In this document: positions 5,898 to 12,232 of the stretch, piece after piece
Layout of the letters: every line of letters starts with the position of its first letter
Position numbering within the stretch: position 1 is the first letter of the stretch
Source: Pseudomonadota bacterium
GTDB taxonomy: Bacteria; Pseudomonadota; Gammaproteobacteria; Pseudomonadales; Pseudomonadaceae
DNA length: 24,936 nucleotides
Direction of reading: 5' to 3'
Assembly (NCBI GenBank): GCA_023431055.1
Contig: JAEYXX010000101.1
Span: forward strand, 1 to 24,936
Translations under genes and position numbers: made by a program
Notes under the pieces: generated by a model
What the model was told of the DNA's origin: nothing
The model's database searches: none
Seen by the model: only the letters and a program-made list of their open reading frames with translations

Positions 5898-6763
5898 GGT
5901 TCGTTGCGTGCAGCGATACGCTCGGCCAACTCGCTGGGCAGTTGCACCTGCGCCCGGCGCGCGGCGTTCAGCGGGATGTCGTAGGTGATGCGCGCGCCGT
6001 AGGCGTTAGGCGCCTGCGGGTCATGGCGTACCTTGTCGAACACCAGCAGGCGGGTGCCGAGGCTGAAGCCTTCGGACAGGTCGTGGGTGACCATGAACAC
6101 GGTCAGGCGGGTCTCCTGCCACAGCTCCAGCAGCAGCGCGTGCATGTCCTTGCGTATGCCGGGATCGAGGGCGCCGAAGGGTTCGTCAAGCAGCAGCATG
6201 CGCGGTTGCATCACTAGCGCCTGGGCGATGGCCAGGCGTTGCTGCATGCCACCCGAGAGCGCGCTGGGGTACTTGTTCAGGGCATGGCCGAGACCGACCT
6301 TGGTGAGGATTTCGCCTGCGCGCTCGCGAGCTTCGCGCTTGGCCGCGCCGAACAACCGGCCCAGCAGCTTCGATTTCGGCAGCTCTAGGCCCAAGGCGAC
6401 GTTGTCCAGCACGCTCAGATGCGGGAATACCGAGTAGCGCTGGAACACCACGCCACGGCTCGGATCGGGCTCGGCGGGCAGCACCTGACCACGCAGCAGC
6501 AGTTCGCCCCGGCTCGGGCGTTCCTGGCCGAGGAGCATGCGCAGGAAGGTGGATTTGCCACAGCCGGAGGCGCCGACCAGGGTGCAGAATTCGCCTTCAT
6601 TCACCTTGAGGTTGAGGCGTTCGAGCACCACCTGGTCGCCGTACTCCTGCCACAGGTTGCGCGCTTCGATAAAGGCGGTTGTCGCTGGGCTCGCCGGCGC
6701 AGCGCTGTATTCGCTCATGGCAGGTTCCCTCAGCGGGACGATATGTTGGCTGAACAGGGTCAT
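5894..6763 (-). CDS. ABC transporter ATP-binding protein (NrtD/SsuB/TauB type)
   Basis: This 289-aa cytoplasmic ATPase would energise the guanidine-linked importer. Walker A is GASGCGKST at 64-72, the Q-loop VVFQRY at about 105-110, the signature LSGGMQQRLAIAQAL from 169, and Walker B MLLLDEP at 189-195 followed by GALD and the H-loop MVTHD. The C-terminal tail (KVRHDPQAPNAYGARITYDI) is typical of nitrate/taurine-type ATPases. The start at 6763 is preferred over the internal Met16 because its ATG overlaps the permease TGA and AAGGAGG lies six bases upstream. The gene is the last of the riboswitch-2 unit. Confidence 0.92.
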   Translation of the reverse strand: MTLFSQHIVPLREPAMSEYSAAPASPATTAFIEARNLWQEYGDQVVLERLNLKVNEGEFCTLVGASGCGKSTFLRMLLGQERPSRGELLLRGQVLPAEPDPSRGVVFQRYSVFPHLSVLDNVALGLELPKSKLLGRLFGAAKREARERAGEILTKVGLGHALNKYPSALSGGMQQRLAIAQALVMQPRMLLLDEPFGALDPGIRKDMHALLLELWQETRLTVFMVTHDLSEGFSLGTRLLVFDKVRHDPQAPNAYGARITYDIPLNAARRAQVQLPSELAERIAARNEP

Positions 6764-7575
6764 GCCTTGCCTCCTTCATGCCAGGGGAAGCACAGGCGCA
6801 TCACCTGACGCAGGCCCAGGTCCATCAGCCAGGCCAGCAGGGTGATCCACACCACGTAGGGCAGGATCACGTCCATGGCCATGTAACGGCGCACCAGAAA
6901 GATGCGATAGCCGAGGCCGTCGGTCGAGGCGATGGCCTCGGCGGCGATCAGAAACAGCCAGGCCGAGCCGAGCATCAGGCGCAGCGAGATCAGCAGGCGC
7001 GGCAGCAGCTGCGGCAGCACCAGGCGCAGGATCAGCGTCCAGGTATTGGCGCCGAGGGTCTGCGCCTTGATCAGCAACTCGCCGGGAATCTCGCGGGCGC
7101 GCTGTTCGATGTCACGAGCGATGCAGGGGGTGATGCCGATGACGATCAGCATCACCTTGGACAGCTCGCCCAGGCCGAAGACGATGAACAGAATCGGCAG
7201 GATCGCCAGCGGCGGAATCATCGACAGCACCGTGAGCAGCGGCGACAGCGGCGCGCCGAACAAAGGCACGCTGCCGGCAGCGATGCCCAGCACCAGGCCC
7301 AGCAGCGCGGCGATGCCAAGGCCCAGGCCCAGGCGCTGCAGGCTGGAGGCGGTGTCCTGCCAGAACAGGTACTGGCCGCTGCGTTTGTCTTCGGTGAAGG
7401 CCAGGCGGTCGATGGCATCGACCATCTGGCTGGCGCTGGGCAGCAGCTTGTCGTTGGGGTTCTCGGCCAGGCGGCTGGTCGAGGCGCTGAAATAGACGAA
7501 CAGCAGCAGGGCGAAGGGCAGCAGGATCAGCAGCAGGCGGCTGCTGCGATCCGGGTGGCGGTTGATCAGGCGCAT
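6760..7575 (-). CDS. ABC transporter permease (nitrate/taurine type)
   Basis: This 271-aa inner-membrane protein has about six hydrophobic segments: residues 13-31, around 81-105, 110-135, a short one near 140-155, around 190-215 and 230-252. The EAA loop for ATPase docking is in KAQTLGANTWTLILRLVLPQLLP. It fits the BPD_transp_1 family and is cotranscribed with the ATPase (ATGA overlap). The start at 7575 has GAGGA seven bases upstream. It is led by riboswitch 2 but separated from it by a 26-codon ORF. It is the only permease near two paralogous binding proteins, so both probably deliver to it. Guanidine or a derivative as cargo is inferred from the riboswitches. Confidence 0.9.
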   Translation of the reverse strand: MRLINRHPDRSSRLLLILLPFALLLFVYFSASTSRLAENPNDKLLPSASQMVDAIDRLAFTEDKRSGQYLFWQDTASSLQRLGLGLGIAALLGLVLGIAAGSVPLFGAPLSPLLTVLSMIPPLAILPILFIVFGLGELSKVMLIVIGITPCIARDIEQRAREIPGELLIKAQTLGANTWTLILRLVLPQLLPRLLISLRLMLGSAWLFLIAAEAIASTDGLGYRIFLVRRYMAMDVILPYVVWITLLAWLMDLGLRQVMRLCFPWHEGGKA

Positions 7576-7615
7576 GGATAGTCCTCGTCGGGCCTGGAAC
7601 GAAATGCGTGCGCAG

Positions 7616-7696
7616 CTAGCAAGCGCAAGAGCGCGCTGGTTTCGGGCCTTTGGGGGTGACGGCTGGTTGCCGCTGATGCGAGTGGGGCGTACCCAT
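7616..7696 (-). CDS. 26-codon leader ORF at the riboswitch-2 start site
   Basis: The translation is MGTPHSHQRQPAVTPKGPKP followed by ARSCAC and a stop. It is preceded by GGAGG with a six-base spacer, the same spacing as the riboswitch-1 target SBP1, and it occupies the equivalent position after the aptamer. The ORF ends 40 bases before the permease ATG and is in another frame. It may be a leader peptide coupling riboswitch output to permease translation, a microprotein, or a remnant left when the riboswitch module was placed here. No homologue is recognised. Confidence 0.45.
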   Translation of the reverse strand: MGTPHSHQRQPAVTPKGPKPARSCAC

Positions 7697-7761
7697 GATG
7701 AACCTCCAGTTTGACAGGGGCGGGCAGGAGTTCGCGGCGGTTCCCCACGGATGGGGCGCGT

Positions 7762-7856
7762 TCTCCCGGGCTTTTGTCCCGCCGTGTAACCTCGCTGGAG
7801 GTCGCTAGCTCTCGGACCAGTCGCTCGCGGGTGGCGAGCCGGAACCCTAGCCGGCT
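7762..7856 (-). promoter_or_regulatory. Guanidine-I (ykkC) riboswitch 2
   Basis: On the minus strand it reads GGCTAGGGTTCCG, a GCTCGC-CACCC-GCGAGC hairpin, CTGGTCCGAGAG, CTAGCGACC, a CCTC-CAGC-GAGG stem, and ACACGGCGGGACAAAAGCCC then GGGAGA. This is a full guanidine-I consensus. The aptamer's ACCTCCAG (plus 7795-7802) is complementary to CTGGAGGT (plus 7702-7709) at the downstream Shine-Dalgarno, as in riboswitch 1. Between aptamer and start lies a CCCCA-tccg-TGGGG hairpin at the place where riboswitch 1 has TTTCGAA-gca-TTCGAAA. It leads the 26-codon ORF, permease and ATPase. Confidence 0.96.
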
Positions 7857-7880
7857 ATTGGCAAATTGTGGTGCCGCGAT

Positions 7881-7894
7881 CCCGGCGAGCCGGG
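7881..7894 (-). other. Hairpin 5' of riboswitch 2
   Basis: CCCGGC and GCCGGG form a stem at the same place as the CCGGGA/TCCCGG stem before riboswitch 1. The sequence differs but pairing is kept. The adjoining block 7861-7879 is identical to 3214-3232. Confidence 0.55.
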
Positions 7895-7917
7895 TTGTTC
7901 CTGCACGGGCTGTTCTT

Positions 7918-7933
7918 AGCGAACATCGTGCCA
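7918..7933 (-). promoter_or_regulatory. Sigma-54 (-24/-12) promoter of the permease-ATPase unit
   Basis: On the minus strand the site reads TGGCACGATGTTCGCT, a perfect -24 block with GC at correct -12 spacing. It shows that the permease unit is transcribed separately from SBP2. The predicted start near 7907 leaves the hairpin and aptamer in the leader. Confidence 0.85.
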
Positions 7934-7987
7934 TGCACCGCTAAGCGCAGCAGGCGGCGCTCGCTCGGCTGGCGTCGGGGCATTTGA

Positions 7988-8004
7988 TGCGCTCTGCTGG
8001 TGCA
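7988..8004. promoter_or_regulatory. NtrC-like site upstream of the permease unit
   Basis: TGCGCT-ctgct-GGTGCA matches the NtrC consensus TGCACY-N5-RGTGCA with one mismatch. It lies about 65 bases beyond the -24 element, a suitable enhancer distance, in the gap after the SBP2 stop. Assignment is by consensus only. Confidence 0.4.
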
Positions 8005-8035
8005 TTGAGCTCGGGGCGTGCTGCCTGCTGGGGCG

Positions 8036-9097
8036 TCAGAGTGCCCCGTCGGCGGCCAACTGCATGTAGTCGTGATTGAAACGCAGCAGGATGCGCTGCG
8101 GGTTGCCCAAAGTCCGTTCGCCGCTAAAGGCGATCCCCAGATTGGTCAGCCCCATGCCGCTCTTGCCCAGCAGGCCGTGGGCATCGGCGAAGCGCGCCAC
8201 CCGTTGCATCAGATCCGGCAGCTTGCCGGTACGGGTGAAGTTGAGCGCGGTGCGCGGCGAGTAGAACGAGCGCAGGGTGCCCAACTGGGCCTCGAAGTCT
8301 TCTGCGGTGGTGTCGGCGGCTGCCGCCATTCTGGCCCGGGCCTCGCGCCCGGCCGGGGTGGGCAGGCCGAGCAGGCGCTGGGTTTCGAACCAGGCGCCGG
8401 TCAGCGCGCGGCCGAACTCCGGGTGCTGCGCCAGGGTCTGGCTGTCTACCACGGTGAGGTCGAGGATTTCGCCGGGAATCAGATTGGAGCTGAACACCTG
8501 GCTTACCTCGGCCTTGCGGCGAATTTCCGAGAGGATCGGGTTCCAGGTGATCACCGCGTCGCCCTTGCCGGCGAGGAAGGCCTCGGCGATTTCGGTGTCG
8601 GAGACGTTGATGATGGTCACGTCGCTCTCATCGAGCAGGGCCCACTCCAGCGCGCGGCTGAGCAGGTAATGCGACACCGAGTTCTCCACCAGCAGCACGC
8701 TCTTGCCCTTGAGGTCCTGGATTCGCAGGCCGCTGCCGCGCAGCAGCAGGCCGTCGGCGCCGTTGGAGAAGTCACCGATGATCAGCGCGGTGCTGTCCTT
8801 GCCGGCGGCGGCTGGGATGGTCAGGGCATCCATGTTGGTCATGGTGCAGGCGTCGAACTGGCCGGCGCTGTAGCGCTCGATGGAGGCGACGTAATCCGGC
8901 ACTTCCTGCACCTGAATGTCGATGCCGTACTTGTCTGCCCACTTCTTCACGATGCCCTGTTCGGCGGCATAGCCCCAGGGCATCCAGCCGGCGAAGATCG
9001 ACCAGCACAGCTTGAAGGTCTTGGGCGCGGCCTGGGCCGTTGGAGCGCCGAGCAGGCAGGCGCAGAGCAGGGCGGTGAGCAGGGAACGAATGGACAT
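8036..9097 (-). CDS. ABC transporter substrate-binding protein SBP2 (NMT1/NrtA-like)
   Basis: This 353-aa periplasmic protein has a signal peptide with a likely AQA cut after residue 23. Long blocks are shared with SBP1: AGWMPWG, CTMTNMDALTIPAA, KDSTALIIGDFSNG, PGEILD. The two proteins are clear paralogues but diverged, so they may differ in ligand or affinity. GAGGT five bases before the ATG supports the start. It has its own promoter and riboswitch. Downstream lies a second promoter and riboswitch before the permease, so SBP2 and its probable membrane partners are made from separate messages. Confidence 0.9.
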   Translation of the reverse strand: MSIRSLLTALLCACLLGAPTAQAAPKTFKLCWSIFAGWMPWGYAAEQGIVKKWADKYGIDIQVQEVPDYVASIERYSAGQFDACTMTNMDALTIPAAAGKDSTALIIGDFSNGADGLLLRGSGLRIQDLKGKSVLLVENSVSHYLLSRALEWALLDESDVTIINVSDTEIAEAFLAGKGDAVITWNPILSEIRRKAEVSQVFSSNLIPGEILDLTVVDSQTLAQHPEFGRALTGAWFETQRLLGLPTPAGREARARMAAAADTTAEDFEAQLGTLRSFYSPRTALNFTRTGKLPDLMQRVARFADAHGLLGKSGMGLTNLGIAFSGERTLGNPQRILLRFNHDYMQLAADGAL

Positions 9098-9149
9098 GGA
9101 AACCTCTTGTCATGGACGAAAGCGGGAAAGCCGGCAGCCTGGCTGCGCG

Positions 9150-9261
9150 TCCTCCCGGGCTTTTGTCCCGCCGTGTAACCCCGCGGCTTCCCGCCGCTGC
9201 ATGGGGTCGCCCACTCTCGGACCAGTCACTCGCCACTGGCGAGCCGGAACCCTAGTCGGCC
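9150..9261 (-). promoter_or_regulatory. Guanidine-I (ykkC) riboswitch 3
   Basis: On the minus strand it reads GCCGACTAGGGTTCCGG, a perfect CTCGCC-AGT-GGCGAG hairpin, CTGGTCCGAGAG, an enlarged second stem (ACCCC...GGGGT enclosing GCGGC...GCCGC), ACACGGCGGGACAAAAGCCC and GGGAGG. The core consensus is intact. Unlike riboswitches 1 and 2, the second stem is longer and has no exact complement in the SBP2 Shine-Dalgarno (AGAGG), so its output mechanism may differ. It controls SBP2. Confidence 0.95.
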
Positions 9262-9280
9262 ATTGCGATTCGCTACCTGC

Positions 9281-9297
9281 GATCCGCGCAGCGGATC
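9281..9297 (-). other. Hairpin 5' of riboswitch 3
   Basis: GATCCG and CGGATC flank a five-base loop between promoter and aptamer. It is the third case of a leader hairpin at this place, with unrelated sequence. Confidence 0.5.
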
Positions 9298-9317
9298 GGC
9301 TCTCCGCTGCGGCTTTA

Positions 9318-9333
9318 AGCGAATGGCGTGCCA
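9318..9333 (-). promoter_or_regulatory. Sigma-54 (-24/-12) promoter of SBP2
   Basis: On the minus strand it reads TGGCACGCCATTCGCT, with a perfect -24 block and GC at -12. No convincing NtrC dyad was found upstream; the best is a half-site GCACC near 9400. Confidence 0.83.
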
Positions 9334-9492
9334 GCCCTTCCGTTGGCGATAGGGCATGCTGCACTTTTGCACGCCCCATCACAGCCGACGAAGTGATCGC
9401 ACCTGTCGCCGGCGGCGCTGTCTGATGCCTAGCAGTACCTTTCCGGAGGCCGGCATCGGTCGGCGCCACCCCAGCGGTCACAGGAGGCCGCC

Positions 9493-9924
9493 ATGCCCTA
9501 CAAGATGCTGTTTTCCGCGCTGTTCTTGTTGCTTTCAGGCTGTGCCGTCTATGGAGACGGTTATGACCGTGGCTATCACCATGGCTATCGCTATTACGAC
9601 GGCTACCGGCGTGACCACTACGCGCCTCCCATCTACGTGACGCCGCGCTATTACTATGAGGATCGTCGCCAACGCTACTATCCAGCCCCGCCGCGCCATG
9701 TGCCGGCACCGCCGCCGCGTCATCATTACGGCCACGAGCAGCGTCATCGTGATGGCTACCAGCGCTACCACCAGCCAAGGTACGACTACCGTCGCAACCA
9801 TGGTCTGCGGGAGCATCAAGGCGGGCAGATCCAGCGTGGCTGGGACGCAGGTCGCAGTACTCCGCAGCGTTTCTCCAACGGGCGCAGCCACCACGAACAG
9901 CGTCGTGGCGAGCGCCGCTGGTGA
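9493..9924 (+). CDS. Tyr/Arg/His-rich small lipoprotein
   Basis: This 143-aa protein begins with a lipoprotein signal (hydrophobic LFSALFLLL, lipobox LLSGC, Cys17). The mature part is of extreme composition: repeated Tyr-Arg, Tyr-Tyr, His-His and Pro-rich stretches (GYHHGYRYYDGYRRDHYAPP at 27-46, PAPPPRHHYGHE near 71-82) ending in an Arg/His-rich tail. It is probably anchored in the envelope and intrinsically disordered. The His content could bind metal (inference). AGGAGG five bases before the ATG fixes the start. It is transcribed away from the guanidine locus. No specific function is known to me; short RY-rich lipoproteins occur in Pseudomonas. Confidence 0.8.
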   Translation: MPYKMLFSALFLLLSGCAVYGDGYDRGYHHGYRYYDGYRRDHYAPPIYVTPRYYYEDRRQRYYPAPPRHVPAPPPRHHYGHEQRHRDGYQRYHQPRYDYRRNHGLREHQGGQIQRGWDAGRSTPQRFSNGRSHHEQRRGERRW

Positions 9925-10040
9925 ATCTCGTTCGCCGCGTCTCTGGCGCAGGCTCTTGATGGCGCTGCCAGTCTAAAGAGTGGTCACCGTCTGCAGCCTG
10001 TGCGGGCACACTTGCAGCTTCATCCAATCGGAGGCCGACG

Positions 10041-10286
10041 ATGAATCTGCTGTCTTTTGCCAAGGGCGCCCTGGCCATGTTCTGGCTGGTGGCGCTACTC
10101 AATCTCTTCTATCCCTTCGCGGCGCCCCTGGGCGGCTGGGTCAACTGGGCCGCCTTGCTGATGCTGCTGGCGCATGTGGGCGAGCTGCTGCTGTTTCGCT
10201 CACGCCTGCAGGGCATGCCGGGGCAAGGGTGGCAGCGCCTGCAGGTGTTGCTGTTCGGTGTGCTGCACTTGCAGGGGTTACGCTAG
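10041..10286 (+). CDS. DUF1145 family membrane protein
   Basis: This 81-aa protein has two hydrophobic segments (about 9-26 and 35-53) and a short amphipathic C-terminus. The pattern FYPFAAPLGGWVNW followed by HVGELLLF is the DUF1145 (YhhL-like) signature. Function is unknown; it is an inner-membrane protein by its hydrophobicity. GGAGG upstream (GGAGGCCGACG before the ATG) supports the start. It is transcribed alone or with the preceding lipoprotein gene (117-base gap). Confidence 0.8.
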   Translation: MNLLSFAKGALAMFWLVALLNLFYPFAAPLGGWVNWAALLMLLAHVGELLLFRSRLQGMPGQGWQRLQVLLFGVLHLQGLR

Positions 10287-10409
10287 CTCTTCAGCCAGAT
10301 GCGCTTTAATCCGCGCCATGGGCTCCTGAGTGCCGGATAACATTGGTACGCGTCACGCAGTTCATAAGCTGAATGCTTGTATCGCGGCGCAATGGTTCAG
10401 GCGCAACGG

Positions 10410-11294
10410 CTATTCCACGAACAGCTGCTGTACCACCGAAAAATCCTGCTTGCCCTTGCCCTGCTTGAGCAGCAGGCGGTAGAGCTGCAGCGCCAGTGCG
10501 CCCATCGGGGCGCTGTTGCCGTTGTGGCTGGCGGTTTCCTGGGCCAGGCCGAGGTCCTTGGCCATCAGCTCGGCCATGAAGCCGCCGCTGTAGCCATTGG
10601 ATGCCGGGGCGTTCTCCATCACCCCGGGCCAGGGGTTGTATTTCTCCAGCGTCCAGTTGCCGCCCGAACTCTGCCGCATGATCTCGGCCAGCACCGCCGG
10701 CTCGAGGCCGTTGGCCACGCCCATGGCCATGGCTTCTGCGGTGGCGATCATCTGCACGGCGAGCACCTGGTTGTTGCACACCTTGGCCACCTGGCCCGCA
10801 CCGTCCGGTCCGGCATGAAAGATGTTCTTGCCCATCGCGGCGAGCATCGGTCGGGCTCGTTCCAGCGCTTGGGCTTCGCCGCCGACCATGAAGGTCAGGG
10901 TACCGGCCGCCGCGCCGCCGGTACCGCCGGATACCGGCGCATCGAGCAGGGCGATGCCGTGCTCACGGGCAGCGGCGTGCACCTTGCGCGCGGATTCCGG
11001 GGCGATGGTCGAACACTCGATCACCAACGTGCCGGCGGGCAGTCGTGCGAGCAGGCCTTCATCGCCCAGGTACAGGCTTTCCACATGGCGACTGGCCGGA
11101 AGCATGCTGATCACCACCTGTGCCTGAGCGATGGCATCGGCGGCGCTTCCGGCCGCCACGGCTCCTTCGCCAGCCAGGGTATCGACGGCGCTGCGCACCA
11201 GGTCGAAGACTTTTAGCGGATAACCCGCCTTGAGCAGGTTACGGGCCATGGGCAGGCCCATGTGGCCGAGGCCGATAAAGGCGATCTGGGTCAT
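10410..11294 (-). CDS. mmsB: 3-hydroxyisobutyrate dehydrogenase
   Basis: This 294-aa NAD-dependent enzyme oxidises 3-hydroxyisobutyrate to methylmalonate semialdehyde, the step before MmsA in valine breakdown. Visible motifs are the dinucleotide site GLGHMGLPMA near residue 7, the substrate site DAPVSGGTGGA near 121, and GQVAKVCNNQ with the catalytic Lys near 170. A longer frame runs up to 11462, but MTQIAFIGLGHMG at 11294 is the family start and has AAGGAGA upstream. The gene is last in the valine cluster, 23 bases after the PEP-mutase family gene. Confidence 0.95.
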   Translation of the reverse strand: MTQIAFIGLGHMGLPMARNLLKAGYPLKVFDLVRSAVDTLAGEGAVAAGSAADAIAQAQVVISMLPASRHVESLYLGDEGLLARLPAGTLVIECSTIAPESARKVHAAAREHGIALLDAPVSGGTGGAAAGTLTFMVGGEAQALERARPMLAAMGKNIFHAGPDGAGQVAKVCNNQVLAVQMIATAEAMAMGVANGLEPAVLAEIMRQSSGGNWTLEKYNPWPGVMENAPASNGYSGGFMAELMAKDLGLAQETASHNGNSAPMGALALQLYRLLLKQGKGKQDFSVVQQLFVE

Positions 11295-11317
11295 GTCGGT
11301 TCTCCTTGTTCTTGTCG

Positions 11318-12148
11318 TCAGGGTTTGAACAGGTCGTTGAGTTCGGCGAAGGGCGCCGCGTCCCTGGCAAAGTCCGCGCGGCCCTGATGCAACTCGCGAG
11401 CGGCCTTGAGGAAACCGCCAAAGGCCGCACGGGCCAGGCTGGAGCCAACGCTTACCCGGCACACGCCCAGCTCTCTCAGATCGTCCAGGGTCAGTGCGCT
11501 GCTGGACAGCCCCAGCAGGACGTTGACCGGCCGTGGCGCAACGGCACGTACCACGGCGTCGATCTGCTCGCGGGTGGTCAGGCCTGGGGCATAGAGCACA
11601 TCGGCGCCGGCCTCGGCATAGGCTTGAAGGCGGCGCAGGGTGTCGGCCAGGTCTTCACGCCCGTGCAGGAAGTTTTCCGCGCGGGCGCAGAGGGTGAAGG
11701 GGAAGGGCAGGCTGCGTGCCGCCGCTACCGAGGTGCGGATGCGTTCCACGGCCAGTTCCAGCGGATAGATAGGCGCGTCCGGGTTGCCGCTGGCATCCTC
11801 GATGGAGCCGCCGACCAGCCCGCAGGCCGAGGCCTGGAGCAGGGTATCGGCACAGCCTTGCGGCTCGTCGGAAAAGCCGTTTTCCAGGTCGGCCGCCACC
11901 GGCAGTGGCGTGGCTTCGACGATGGCGCGGGCGTTGGCCAGGGTGTCTTCGCGGCTAATCAGCCCTTCGCCATCGGCGCGCCCGAGGCTGAAGGCCAGGC
12001 CGGCGCTGGTGGTGGCCAGGGCTTCGAAGCCGAGCGTTGCGAGGACTTTCGCCGAGCCGGCATCCCAAGGGTTGGGCAGCACCAGTAGTTGCTCGCGTTG
12101 ATGCAATGCCTGGAAGGTCAGGGCTTTTTGCTGCTGTGTATCTGCCAT
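11318..12148 (-). CDS. Isocitrate lyase/PEP mutase family protein
   Basis: This 276-aa TIM-barrel protein has the family N-terminal block LPNPWDAGSAKVLATLGF (24-41), AADLENGF with its acidic metal-binding residues, GGSIEDASG, and TLCARAENF. This branch includes oxaloacetate decarboxylases, 2-methylisocitrate lyases and carboxyphosphonoenolpyruvate phosphonomutases. The Lys-Cys-Gly-His motif of true isocitrate lyases is not seen. The reaction is unassigned. Its place between the 3-hydroxyisobutyryl-CoA hydrolase and mmsB suggests a role near propionyl-CoA or C4 acid metabolism (inference). The start at 12148 has only a weak Shine-Dalgarno. Confidence 0.85.
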   Translation of the reverse strand: MADTQQQKALTFQALHQREQLLVLPNPWDAGSAKVLATLGFEALATTSAGLAFSLGRADGEGLISREDTLANARAIVEATPLPVAADLENGFSDEPQGCADTLLQASACGLVGGSIEDASGNPDAPIYPLELAVERIRTSVAAARSLPFPFTLCARAENFLHGREDLADTLRRLQAYAEAGADVLYAPGLTTREQIDAVVRAVAPRPVNVLLGLSSSALTLDDLRELGVCRVSVGSSLARAAFGGFLKAARELHQGRADFARDAAPFAELNDLFKP

Positions 12149-12184
12149 GCCGTCGCTCGTTGGTAAGTGTTTGCAGCTCTTCAG

Positions 12185-12208
12185 GTCGCGGCTAAAGCCC
12201 CTCCCACA
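12185..12208. repeat. REP-like half element
   Basis: GTCGCGGCTAAAGCCCCTCCCACA is one arm of the common Pseudomonas palindrome. It lies in the 84-base gap between the hydrolase and the PEP-mutase family gene. Confidence 0.6.
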
Positions 12209-12232
12209 GAAGCCCTCCCGAAGGCAGATGCA

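Noticed and set aside
7566..7934. 122-codon minus-strand frame across riboswitch 2
   Set aside because: It would translate the -12 promoter element and aptamer; the conserved bases are explained by the RNA, and the frame has no ribosome site.
8018..9178. 386-codon plus-strand frame opposite SBP2
   Set aside because: SBP2 has a signal peptide, paralogue and ribosome site; the antisense frame crosses into the riboswitch and shows no protein features.
9334..9440. NtrC site upstream of the SBP2 promoter
   Set aside because: Only half-sites (GCACC, TGCAC) are present; no dyad with the five-base spacer was found.
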